From Mageeibacillus sp. UBA3708 (lineage in GTDB: Bacteria; Bacillota; Clostridia; Saccharofermentanales; Saccharofermentanaceae), in assembly GCA_002371375.1 (NCBI GenBank), contig DFIB01000199.1, positions 330 through 6,486 on the forward strand: 6,157 bases of DNA, given 5' to 3'. The position numbers and the translations under genes are program-made. This document shows, piece by piece, positions 1 through 6,087 of this stretch. Position 1 is the stretch's first letter, and each line of letters starts with the position of its first letter. The notes below the pieces were generated by a model. That model did no database searches and had not been told where the DNA came from. It was given only the letters and a program-made list of their open reading frames with translations.

Positions 1-1162
1 ATACCTGAACGTTGCCGTGAGGATCACGCTCGAGGAAGAGCTGCTGTTGGATTCCTACAGGGAGGAGGTCAAATACTGCAAATGCGGAAGCAGAAAGACC
101 TGCCTTGATGAATGCGTACTTGTCATCCCATGAAGGAAGAGCGTTGAACTTCTCTGTAGCTTCGCCTGCGAGGAGCTCGTTGATCTCAGCGATAAGTGCG
201 GAGAACTCAGGTACGAACTCTACGATACCCTCAGGAATGATAGCAACACCGAAGTTGTCGCCGTTAGCTGCACGTGCTGCAACGGAATCTGCAATGTAGT
301 TTGTGATCTGTGCAAGAGACATCTGCTTAGCCTTGACTTCCTCACCGATGAGACAGATGTTAGGCTGTGTCTCAAGAGCACACTCGAGTGCAACGTGTGA
401 AGCTGAACGGCCCATAACCTTAACGAAATGCCAGTACTTCTTAGCTGAGTTAGCGTCACGCTCGATGTTGCCGATGAGCTCTGAGTATGTCTTCGTTGCC
501 GTATCGAAACCAAATGAAGCCTCGATATCCTCGTTCTTCAGGTCGCCGTCAATAGTCTTGGGGCATCCGATTACCTGAATGCCTGTGCCCTTGGCTGCCA
601 TGTACTCAGCGAGCGTTGCCGCATTTGTATTGGAGTCGTCACCGCCGATGATAACGATGGCTGTAAGGCCGTTCTTCTTTGCATTCTCGGCTACGATGTT
701 GAACTGCTCCTCTGTCTCGAGCTTTGTTCTGCCTGAACCGATGATGTCGAATCCGCCTGTATTTCTGTATGCATTGATGAACTCGTCATCAAATACAACA
801 TAGTCGTTCTTGAGGAGTCCGTCAGGACCGCCCTTGAATCCGTAGAGTACATTGTCCTTGTCTGTAGCTTTCAATGCGTCGTAAAGACCTGTGATAACGT
901 TGTGTCCGCCCGGAGCCTGTCCGCCTGAGAGGATAACGCCTACGACCTGCTTCTTTGCTGCAGATGTGTTTGCGCCCTTCTCGAAAGTGATCTCGCACTT
1001 GCCGTATGTGTTGGGGAAGAGGGCAGCGATCTTGTCCTGATCTGCAACGCTCTGTGTAGCAGCGCCTTCCTTGACGGAAATCTCGGAGATACCGTTCCTG
1101 AGCATTCCGGGAAGCTTAGGCTGGTACTCGTATCTTGCTGTCTGCAATGGTGATAAATTCAT
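1..1162 (-). CDS. pfp: Pyrophosphate--fructose-6-phosphate 1-phosphotransferase (long form), N-terminal part; 3' end cut by the window
   Basis: Reading from the ATG at 1162 down to position 2 gives 387 codons with no stop, so the C-terminus lies outside the window. The enzyme reversibly phosphorylates fructose 6-phosphate to fructose 1,6-bisphosphate with PPi, a cytosolic step of glycolysis and gluconeogenesis. Visible motifs are GGQAPGG (residues 80-86), GGDDSN (173-178), PKTIDGDL (201-208), MGRSASH (250-256) and IIPEGIVEF (308-316). The second Asp in GGDDS and the Lys in PKTIDGD are the residues that mark PPi-dependent rather than ATP-dependent members (which have GGDGS and PGTIDND). The roughly 60-residue N-terminal extension and the late motif RDPHGNVQV (379-387) match the long, plant-like clade of about 550 residues, so some 160 residues are missing. 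The start is supported by AAAGGAG at 1172-1178 (minus strand), about 8 nt upstream. It is transcribed divergently from the cyclase gene. Family identity is secure; the PPi preference is inferred from motifs. Confidence 0.95.
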   Translation of the reverse strand, partial: MNLSPLQTARYEYQPKLPGMLRNGISEISVKEGAATQSVADQDKIAALFPNTYGKCEITFEKGANTSAAKKQVVGVILSGGQAPGGHNVITGLYDALKATDKDNVLYGFKGGPDGLLKNDYVVFDDEFINAYRNTGGFDIIGSGRTKLETEEQFNIVAENAKKNGLTAIVIIGGDDSNTNAATLAEYMAAKGTGIQVIGCPKTIDGDLKNEDIEASFGFDTATKTYSELIGNIERDANSAKKYWHFVKVMGRSASHVALECALETQPNICLIGEEVKAKQMSLAQITNYIADSVAARAANGDNFGVAIIPEGIVEFVPEFSALIAEINELLAGEATEKFNALPSWDDKYAFIKAGLSASAFAVFDLLPVGIQQQLFLERDPHGNVQV

Positions 1163-1203
1163 AATCAGTACTCCTTTGCACTAATATTTTTAATAACCAA
1201 CAT

Positions 1204-1232
1204 ATAGTAAAATATTTCCGTAAAATTGTAAA
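1204..1232 (-). promoter_or_regulatory. Predicted sigma-A-type promoter of pfp
   Basis: On the minus strand a TTTACA -35 box (1227-1232) is separated by exactly 17 nt from a TACTAT -10 box (1204-1209). Transcription would start near 1197, giving a leader of about 35 nt that contains the AAAGGAG ribosome binding site. The surrounding sequence is strongly AT-rich. The prediction rests on consensus matching only. Confidence 0.6.
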
Positions 1233-1253
1233 TGAATAAATGTAATAACAGTG

Positions 1254-1280
1254 TTGTTTGTTTAATATATTTGATATAAT
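1254..1280 (+). promoter_or_regulatory. Predicted extended -10 promoter of the diguanylate cyclase gene
   Basis: TGATATAAT at 1272-1280 is a perfect extended -10 element (TGnTATAAT). The -35 region is poor: TTGTTT at 1254-1259 with a 15-nt spacer, or TGTTGT at 1252-1257 with 17 nt, which is common when an extended -10 is present. The expected start site, about 7 nt past the -10 box, falls on or next to the A of the ATG at 1287, so the transcript would have almost no leader. Confidence 0.6.
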
Positions 1281-1286
1281 AGCTCC

Positions 1287-2408
1287 ATGAAAGGAATTAT
1301 CGAGGCGTTTAAGAATCTGTTCTACAGGATGGCTCACATCGGACTTTGGACAAATAAGTCCGATGTTGCTTTGTATGTCGGAACGATTGTTTTTGTCATA
1401 ATGTTCGTTATTAACACGCTGGGTTTTATCCTCATATCGTGGTTTGCCAATATACCGGTTACCTTTGTTCTTAAGAATATGAATGATCTCCAGATCGCCC
1501 TGTTCTGGTTCCTTTTATTCCATACTCTCGGGATGACATTCTTCATTACAATGCTGTTCGTGAACCTGTATCAGAGGCTTGTCTTTGAGCCGGTAAGGGA
1601 TATTAAGACAGAACTTGCGGGAATCATGAGAAGCGAATTGTCCGAGTATTATGTATCAGGCAAGATCAGCCAGCCTTTCAGAAATCCCGACAGTGCGATA
1701 ACGTGGGAGGATCAGGTCAAGTTCTATGTCGATGCGGCGCTCGTCGAGAAGTACATGGACGAATTGACAGGCTGCTTTAACCGTAAATATTTCTCCTATA
1801 AACTGACATCTTATATGGAACTGCAGAAGCTGTCAGGTCTTACTTCGTATACTCAGGTGAAGAAGTACGGCACTGATTCGTATGCCATCTTCATGATCGA
1901 CATAGATCATTTCAAGAGCGTTAACGACGATTACGGTCATGCGGCAGGTGACTTCGTACTCCGCGATGTGGGCAAGCTCCTCAGGGAGATCTGCGGAGAC
2001 AACGGTGTTGTTGTCAGGAATGGCGGTGAGGAGTTTGTTATAGTCTACTGTGAGAGATATCCTTATGATTTCGCGATGCTTGCTGAGAAGATCAATCAGG
2101 GCTTCAGAGATAAGATCAAGGTGCCTTCATCCGCGACCATGAGGGGCAGGGATGTTACATGCTCCATCGGTTTTGTTAAATATCCTTTCTATAACGGTGC
2201 CGACAGCCTCCTGACTCTCGAGCAGCACGTTGACCTTGCAGATATGGCAATGTACGCATCCAAGCAGACCGGCCGTGACAGATGGCATGAGCTTGTCGCG
2301 CAGCGTGAACTGACGGACAAGGTCGATATGGTGCTTTACACAAGCGACATAGATTACGGCATCAAGCGCGGATTCTATCAGCTGAGGCACAAGGACGATG
2401 TCAGATAA
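1287..2408 (+). CDS. Membrane-anchored GGDEF-domain diguanylate cyclase
   Basis: A 373-residue protein predicted to make cyclic di-GMP from two GTP at the inner face of the membrane. The N-terminus is a short amphipathic stretch, followed by two hydrophobic segments (about residues 28-53 and 69-93), a linker (about 94-155) with no sensor domain I recognise, and a GGDEF domain (about 156-335). Conserved features are DELTGCFNR (158-166), metal and substrate residues in DIDHFK (205-210), NDDYGH (213-218), the active-site loop GGEEF (246-250), CSIGF (292-296), DMAMYASK (319-326) and GRD (329-331). The catalytic motif is intact, so activity is likely. The inhibitory RxxD site normally found just upstream of the loop is absent (GDNG at 237-240). 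A tail of about 40 residues follows the domain. No Shine-Dalgarno precedes the ATG, and the next in-frame Met (residue 15, at 1329) has only a weak AGG directly before it; leaderless translation from 1287 is favoured. The signal sensed is unknown. Confidence 0.9.
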   Translation: MKGIIEAFKNLFYRMAHIGLWTNKSDVALYVGTIVFVIMFVINTLGFILISWFANIPVTFVLKNMNDLQIALFWFLLFHTLGMTFFITMLFVNLYQRLVFEPVRDIKTELAGIMRSELSEYYVSGKISQPFRNPDSAITWEDQVKFYVDAALVEKYMDELTGCFNRKYFSYKLTSYMELQKLSGLTSYTQVKKYGTDSYAIFMIDIDHFKSVNDDYGHAAGDFVLRDVGKLLREICGDNGVVVRNGGEEFVIVYCERYPYDFAMLAEKINQGFRDKIKVPSSATMRGRDVTCSIGFVKYPFYNGADSLLTLEQHVDLADMAMYASKQTGRDRWHELVAQRELTDKVDMVLYTSDIDYGIKRGFYQLRHKDDVR

Positions 2409-2455
2409 GGATCTTCTTTGCGTCAGGCATTTATCAAGATGACAAGTAAAACTAC
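2409..2455 (+). other. Gap after the cyclase gene; no intrinsic terminator seen
   Basis: No GC-rich hairpin followed by a T run is visible between the stop of the cyclase gene and the next promoter. Read-through from the cyclase gene into ylxM is therefore possible, in addition to the dedicated promoter downstream. Confidence 0.45.
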
Positions 2456-2475
2456 TTGACACCACTTGCGGTGTC
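2443..2475. repeat. Two adjacent inverted repeats overlapping the ylxM promoter (possible operator)
   Basis: CAAGTA-aaac-TACTTG (2443-2458) has perfect 6-bp arms and ends inside the -35 box. GACACC-acttgc-GGTGTC (2458-2475) also has perfect 6-bp arms and fills most of the spacer. In addition ACTTG occurs at 2454-2458 and 2464-2468, exactly 10 bp apart. The placement over the -35 and spacer is what a repressor operator would show. The arms are short, so chance is not excluded, and no cognate regulator can be named. Confidence 0.45.
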
Positions 2476-2484
2476 TGTTATCAT
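2456..2484 (+). promoter_or_regulatory. Predicted strong sigma-A promoter of the ylxM-ffh-rpsP operon
   Basis: A perfect TTGACA -35 box (2456-2461) is followed by a 17-nt spacer and TATCAT (2479-2484), one mismatch from the -10 consensus. A TG at 2476-2477 also makes it an extended -10. The start site would be near 2491, leaving a leader of about 22 nt that carries GGGGAGGAG. This is the best promoter match in the window and sits where the translation and secretion operon begins. Confidence 0.8.
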
Positions 2485-2512
2485 TTGCCTTGCTTACGGG
2501 GAGGAGTCTGCC

Positions 2513-2833
2513 ATGAAGTCATATACAGATGCTTTACTGCTTGATTTTTACGGCAATCTCCTGACTGATAAGACAAGGAGCACGCTGGAGCTCTATCTTG
2601 ATGATGATCTCACGCTGGCAGAGATAGCCGACAGCGAGAATATATCACGGCAGGGCGTGCACGATACGGTTAAGAGAGGTCTTAACCAGCTTCGTGAATA
2701 TGAAGCCAAGCTGGGACTGGCAGATAAGTTCTCGTCACAGATGGCGATCATCAACGAAGCGATAGAACTGATCGATAATAATGATCCTGAGGGCGCGAGA
2801 GCACTTCTGGAAGCGTTGAAGACGGAGATATGA
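2513..2833 (+). CDS. ylxM: YlxM family (UPF0122) DNA-binding-like protein of the SRP operon
   Basis: A 106-residue cytosolic protein. The central segment (about residues 31-69), including LTLAEIADSENISRQGVHDT, forms a helix-turn-helix like sigma-70 region 4 and matches the YlxM family, whose members are about 105-115 residues long. The second half (about 60-105) is helical and acidic. The family is almost always encoded directly before ffh in Firmicutes and Mollicutes and has been linked to the signal recognition particle; its precise role is family knowledge and cannot be read here. The ATG at 2513 is chosen because GGGGAGGAG (2498-2506) lies 6 nt upstream; an in-frame TTG at 2456 lies within the -35 box and cannot be a start. 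It ends 6 nt before the ATG of ffh. Confidence 0.92.
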   Translation: MKSYTDALLLDFYGNLLTDKTRSTLELYLDDDLTLAEIADSENISRQGVHDTVKRGLNQLREYEAKLGLADKFSSQMAIINEAIELIDNNDPEGARALLEALKTEI

Positions 2834-2842
2834 TTGATAATG
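2824..2842 (+). promoter_or_regulatory. ffh ribosome binding site and start choice (TTG 2834 or ATG 2840)
   Basis: GGAG at 2824-2827 lies within the last codons of ylxM. It is 6 nt from an in-frame TTG (2834-2836), which is ideal spacing, and 12 nt from the ATG (2840-2842), which is long. The family N-terminus (M-F-E-S-L) fits the ATG. The TTG would add only two residues. The ATG is annotated as the start with moderate certainty. Confidence 0.5.
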
Positions 2843-4264
2843 TTTGAGAGTTTGTCAAGTAAGCTTCAGAGCATAACAGCCAAGATGCGTGGCAAGGCAC
2901 GCGTTACGGATGATGATATCAAGGAGATGATGCGTGAGATACGTATGGCTCTTCTTGAGGCAGACGTTAACTACGGTGTAGTCAAGACATTTGTTGCCGA
3001 GATGAGTGAGAAGTGCAAGGGCGTTGACGTTCAGGGTTCCTTTACTCCGGGCCAGCAGATAGTAAAGATCGTAAGAGACTCGCTTACCGAGCTTCTCGGA
3101 ACGGGCGAATCAAAGCTCGCAATATCATCAACGGGATTTACGACGATCATCCTTTACGGTCTTCAGGGTGCAGGTAAGACAACAACTGCGGTTAAGCTTG
3201 CCAAGCTCCTTAAGAAGGACGGCAAGAAGCCGATGGTTGCATCAGTCGACGTTCACAGACCGGCTGCAGCAAGACAGCTCGAAGTCCTTGCCAAGGGCGT
3301 AGGTGTAGACTGCTATATCCATCCCGAGTGTGCGGACGCCGTTCAGATCGCCAATGAGGCTGTGGACAAGGCAAAGTACCTGCTGTGCAATTATCTTATC
3401 GTCGATACGGCAGGACGTACTGTCGTTGACGACGAGCTTATGGAAGAGCTTGCCCTCATTAACAAGGCAGTTAACCCTACAGAGAAGCTTCTCGTCGTGG
3501 ATGCCATGATCGGTCAGGAAGCTGTTAATGTAGCACAGAGCTTCGAGGAAGCAATCGGAATGGACGGCTTCATCATGACTAAGCTCGACGGTGATGCCAG
3601 AGGCGGTGCCGCACTCTCGATCCGTAAGCTTACCGGCAAGCCGATCAAATACATCTGCGTAGGTGAGAAGGTTGATGCTATTGAGACTTTCTATCCTCAG
3701 CGTATGGCTGACAGGATACTCGGAATGGGTGACGTGATCTCCCTCATCGAGAGAGCTTCAGTCAATGTGGACGAGGAAGAGGCAAGGAAGCAGCTCGGCC
3801 GTATGATGAATAACGAGTACGACCTGAACGACCTGTATAACCAGTTCCAGCAGATGAGGAAGATGGGATCTCTCAAGGATCTCGTCGGAATGATCCCCGG
3901 AGCATCAGGCAAGGTAAAGGAAGACGATATTGATGACAGGATCATTGATCACAATATGGCTATCATCTCTTCAATGACCAAGAAGGAGAGGAAAAATCCC
4001 AAGCTCCTCGATGCAAGCAGGCGTAAGAGGATCGCGCAGGGTGCAGGCGTAGCCGTTGCAGATGTCAACAAGCTCATGCAGCAGTACGAGACTTCGGCCA
4101 AGATCATGAAGCAGATGAGCAAGGGCGGACTCCGCCTGCCCAAGGGTCTCGGCGGAATAGGAGGTCTCAAAGGCCTCGGCGGACTCGGAGCTCTCGGAGG
4201 AGGCGGCCTCGGCGGACTCGGAGGAGGCAAGAAGAAGCCCAAGCATAAGAAAGGCAGAAGATAA
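2840..4264 (+). CDS. ffh: Signal recognition particle protein Ffh (SRP54 GTPase)
   Basis: A 474-residue protein that binds 4.5S/scRNA and signal sequences of nascent chains, then docks with FtsY at the membrane in a GTP-dependent cycle. The N domain is residues 1-95 and the G domain about 96-300. G-domain motifs are P-loop GLQGAGKTT (107-115), DVHRPAAARQL (137-147), DTAGR (189-193) and TKLDGDARGG (247-256). The M domain (about 305-435) has QMRKMGSLKDLVGMIPG (338-354) and the RNA-binding signature SRRKRIAQGAG (393-403), and is rich in methionine. The family is usually about 430-460 residues; the excess is a Gly/Leu-rich tail (436-463) ending in a basic cluster, GKKKPKHKKGRR (463-474). Small departures from common sequence include DAMIGQE where DAMTGQD is usual, and ICVGEK where a Gly usually replaces the Cys. 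It is co-transcribed with ylxM and followed by a 72-nt gap before rpsP. Confidence 0.98.
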   Translation: MFESLSSKLQSITAKMRGKARVTDDDIKEMMREIRMALLEADVNYGVVKTFVAEMSEKCKGVDVQGSFTPGQQIVKIVRDSLTELLGTGESKLAISSTGFTTIILYGLQGAGKTTTAVKLAKLLKKDGKKPMVASVDVHRPAAARQLEVLAKGVGVDCYIHPECADAVQIANEAVDKAKYLLCNYLIVDTAGRTVVDDELMEELALINKAVNPTEKLLVVDAMIGQEAVNVAQSFEEAIGMDGFIMTKLDGDARGGAALSIRKLTGKPIKYICVGEKVDAIETFYPQRMADRILGMGDVISLIERASVNVDEEEARKQLGRMMNNEYDLNDLYNQFQQMRKMGSLKDLVGMIPGASGKVKEDDIDDRIIDHNMAIISSMTKKERKNPKLLDASRRKRIAQGAGVAVADVNKLMQQYETSAKIMKQMSKGGLRLPKGLGGIGGLKGLGGLGALGGGGLGGLGGGKKKPKHKKGRR

Positions 4265-4269
4265 TTAAG

Positions 4270-4299
4270 TTATCCCCGCCGGACATACCGGCGTGATAA
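4270..4299 (+). other. GC-rich stem-loop between ffh and rpsP, without a U tract
   Basis: CGCCGG (4277-4282), loop ACATA, CCGGCG (4288-4293) form a perfect 6-bp GC stem. TTATC (4270-4274) and GATAA (4295-4299) extend it by five pairs across a small internal loop (CC against T). What follows is A-rich (AAATAAAAAAGAAA), not T-rich, so this is not a canonical intrinsic terminator on the plus strand. It may protect the ffh mRNA 3' end, be a processing site, or attenuate rpsP expression. The structure is seen; the role is inferred. Confidence 0.6.
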
Positions 4300-4336
4300 A
4301 TAAAAAAGAAACAAATTAATTTTGGAGGAAGACAAA

Positions 4337-4579
4337 ATGGCAGTAAAGATTCGTTTGAGAAGAATGGGTAAGAAGAAGGCACCTTTCTACAGAGTAGTAG
4401 TTGCAGATTCCAGATATCCCAGAGACGGCAGATTCATCGAGGAGATCGGTACATATAATCCTCTGACAGATCCTGCAGAGGTTAATATCGATGCAGAGGC
4501 TGCTAAGAAGTGGATCGGCAACGGTGCCCAGCCTACAGATACAGTACGTGACCTTCTCAAGAAGCAGGGCGTTCTCTGA
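4337..4579 (+). CDS. rpsP: 30S ribosomal protein S16
   Basis: An 80-residue basic protein that binds 16S rRNA early in 30S assembly. The S16 signature [20 protein letters not shown] (residues 3-22) is followed by [20 protein letters not shown] (23-42), both typical of the family, and the length is normal for the short Firmicute form. The start at 4337 has a strong GGAGGA (4324-4329) 7 nt upstream; an earlier in-frame TTG at 4322 overlaps this site and is rejected. The strong ribosome binding site, the hairpin before it and the 72-nt gap suggest that expression is set separately from ffh. It is 14 nt upstream of khpA. Confidence 0.98.
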   Translation: MAVKIRLRRMGKKKAPFYRVVVADSRYPRDGRFIEEIGTYNPLTDPAEVNIDAEAAKKWIGNGAQPTDTVRDLLKKQGVL

Positions 4580-4593
4580 TAGGCGGTGTACTG

Positions 4594-4821
4594 ATGGATT
4601 TACTTACTTACATTGTTAGAGAGCTTGTCACCAAGCCCGATGAAGTGAGAGTTAAGGAGACTAATAGGGGCAACACGGTTATTTTCGAGTTGGCTGTAGC
4701 TCCTGAGGACACAGGTAAGATCATCGGCAAGAACGGCAAGCGCGCTCAGGCAATCAGAGCCATCATGAAGGCTAAGTATGCCAAGAGCGGCAAGCGTGTT
4801 ATCGTCGATATAGTCGGATAA
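4594..4821 (+). CDS. khpA: KH-domain RNA-binding protein KhpA (YlqC family)
   Basis: A 75-residue single KH-domain protein. The GxxG RNA-binding loop is GKNG (residues 45-48) within GKIIGKNGKRAQAIR (41-55), and the domain ends with the strand KRVIVDIVG. The family is about 75-80 residues and in Firmicutes is encoded between rpsP and rimM, as here. In streptococci KhpA pairs with KhpB (Jag/EloR) and affects cell elongation and RNA metabolism; that is family knowledge. The ribosome binding site is modest (AGGCGGTG at 4581-4588), 5 nt from the ATG, so translation may be partly coupled to rpsP. The stop codon is 1 nt before the rimM start. Confidence 0.95.
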   Translation: MDLLTYIVRELVTKPDEVRVKETNRGNTVIFELAVAPEDTGKIIGKNGKRAQAIRAIMKAKYAKSGKRVIVDIVG

Positions 4822-4822
4822 T

Positions 4823-5347
4823 ATGGACGGGCTGATAATAATCGGCAAGATCGTCGGTGTGCATGGTGTCAGGGGTGAGCTTAAGGTTTACCCGCTGACG
4901 GACGATGCGCACCGTTTTCTTAAACTTAAGGAGTGTTTCCTGTCAGGGGAGGATCTTAAGGATCCCAAGCCTTGTTCAGTAGTATCTGCAAGGATCGATA
5001 AAGAGATGGTGCTGGTCAGGCTGGAAGGCGTTGATGACCGCACTCTGGCTGAAACATACAGAGGGCAGTATATGTCCGTAACACGCGAGAATGCCGCCAA
5101 ACTCCCGGAAGGTCGTTATTATATCGTTGATTTGATAGGTCTTGAAGTTATAGACGATGTCAGGGGGTCTCTCGGCAAGATCACTGATTGCTATGAGACC
5201 GGCGCCAACTATATCATCGAGATCAGACGCAAGGGTAAGAAGGACCTGTTGATACCTTATCTGAACGCGGTCTGCTACGAAGTTGACATACCGGGAGGGG
5301 TATTCAAGGTCAGGTTGCCCGAAGGACTGTACGAGATTTACGAATAA
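4823..5347 (+). CDS. rimM: 16S rRNA processing / 30S maturation factor RimM
   Basis: A 174-residue factor that helps the 30S head domain mature and contacts ribosomal protein S19. The N-terminal RimM beta-barrel (about residues 1-88) opens with GKIVGVHGVRGELKV (8-22), the family signature. The C-terminal PRC-barrel (about 96-172) has GRYYIVDLIGLEV (97-109) and LLIPYLNAV (142-150). Length is normal for the family. The khpA stop (TAA 4819-4821) and this ATG are separated by 1 nt and no clear Shine-Dalgarno precedes it, so translational coupling to khpA is likely. Its stop codon overlaps the trmD start by one base (TAATG). Identity is secure. Confidence 0.97.
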   Translation: MDGLIIIGKIVGVHGVRGELKVYPLTDDAHRFLKLKECFLSGEDLKDPKPCSVVSARIDKEMVLVRLEGVDDRTLAETYRGQYMSVTRENAAKLPEGRYYIVDLIGLEVIDDVRGSLGKITDCYETGANYIIEIRRKGKKDLLIPYLNAVCYEVDIPGGVFKVRLPEGLYEIYE

Positions 5348-6087
5348 TGGATTTTTATGTAGAGACTTTATTCCCGGATCAGGTCGGTGCTTTTCTTCGC
5401 GAAAGCATAACAGGCCGGGCTCTGGAACGGGGGCTGATCAACCTTGAGTGCCTTAATATACGGGATTTTGCCGCCAACAGTTACGGCAAGGTCGATGACA
5501 CGATGTACGGCGGTGGAACGGGAATGCTGATGCAGTGTGGTCCTGTCTACAACTGCTGGAAGTCTGTAGCCGATAAGCGCGGAGGATCAGCTCCATACAC
5601 GGTCTATGTATCTCCCAAAGGATCTGTCTTTAACCAGGCCAAAGCGATCGAACTCTCTCATAAAGAGTCACTTCTGATAATCTGCGGCCACTACGAGGGT
5701 ATTGATTCCAGGGTTATCGATGAGATCTGCGATGAAGAGATATCTATAGGAGATTTTGTGTTGACGGGAGGAGAGATCGCTGCGGTCACGATCATCGACT
5801 GTATCTCCAGAATGATCCCGGGCGTGCTTCCGTCATCGGACGCCTATATGAACGAGTCCCATATGTCGGGAACGCTGGAAGCCAGGCAGTACACAAAACC
5901 GTCAGAGTGGCACGGTAAGGCTGTGCCTGAAGTCCTTTTGAGCGGTAATCAGGCTGCCATTGACGATTATAACCACATCAATTCGCTCGTCGAGACATGG
6001 CAAAAAAGACCTGATATGCTCGAGAAGTTGCAGATTTCCGAAGAAGAGTGGGAGAAAATGCTTGCCATGCAAAAAGGCTTATGTTAA
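5347..6087 (+). CDS. trmD: tRNA (guanine-N1)-methyltransferase TrmD
   Basis: A 246-residue SPOUT-family enzyme that transfers a methyl group from S-adenosylmethionine to G37 of tRNAs, preventing +1 frameshifts. Conserved features are LFPDQ (8-12), IRDF (38-41), VDDTMYGGGTGM (49-60), SPKG (89-92), ICGHYEGIDSRV (112-123) and EEISIGDFVLTGGE (130-143), which builds the trefoil-knot AdoMet pocket. SRMIPGVL (154-161) keeps the catalytic Arg and TLEARQYTKP (176-185) keeps an acidic residue at the expected general-base position. Length is normal. Departures are MYGGG for the usual PYGGG, GNQAAIDDYNH (200-210) where most members have GNHxxIxxWR, and YTKP for YTRP. The start overlaps the rimM stop by one base and no separate strong ribosome binding site is seen, so coupling is likely. 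Confidence 0.97.
   Translation: MDFYVETLFPDQVGAFLRESITGRALERGLINLECLNIRDFAANSYGKVDDTMYGGGTGMLMQCGPVYNCWKSVADKRGGSAPYTVYVSPKGSVFNQAKAIELSHKESLLIICGHYEGIDSRVIDEICDEEISIGDFVLTGGEIAAVTIIDCISRMIPGVLPSSDAYMNESHMSGTLEARQYTKPSEWHGKAVPEVLLSGNQAAIDDYNHINSLVETWQKRPDMLEKLQISEEEWEKMLAMQKGLC

Noticed and set aside
105..803. Three plus-strand open frames and one minus-strand frame inside the first 1.1 kb
   Set aside because: They lie antisense to, or out of frame with, the well-supported phosphofructokinase gene, resemble no family, and lack ribosome binding sites.
2127..2465. Minus-strand open frame of 112 codons opposite the end of the cyclase gene
   Set aside because: It overlaps the GGDEF-coding region fully, has no ribosome binding site and looks like a shadow frame.
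2458..2484. GACACC/GGTGTC hairpin as the terminator of the cyclase gene
   Set aside because: The stem is only 6 bp and no T run follows; its overlap with a near-perfect promoter makes an operator or chance more likely.
2456..2512. N-terminal extension of YlxM from TTG 2456
   Set aside because: The codon is part of the TTGACA -35 box, upstream of the predicted transcript start, and the family N-terminus matches the ATG at 2513 with its strong Shine-Dalgarno.
4265..4336. A separate promoter directly before rpsP
   Set aside because: GATAAATA near 4295 resembles a -10 box only weakly and no -35 element lies at a proper distance.
3697..4382. Several minus-strand open frames rich in Pro, Ser or Leu opposite the end of ffh
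   Set aside because: They arise from the codon bias and Gly/Leu repeats of ffh on the other strand; no start signal or recognisable family.
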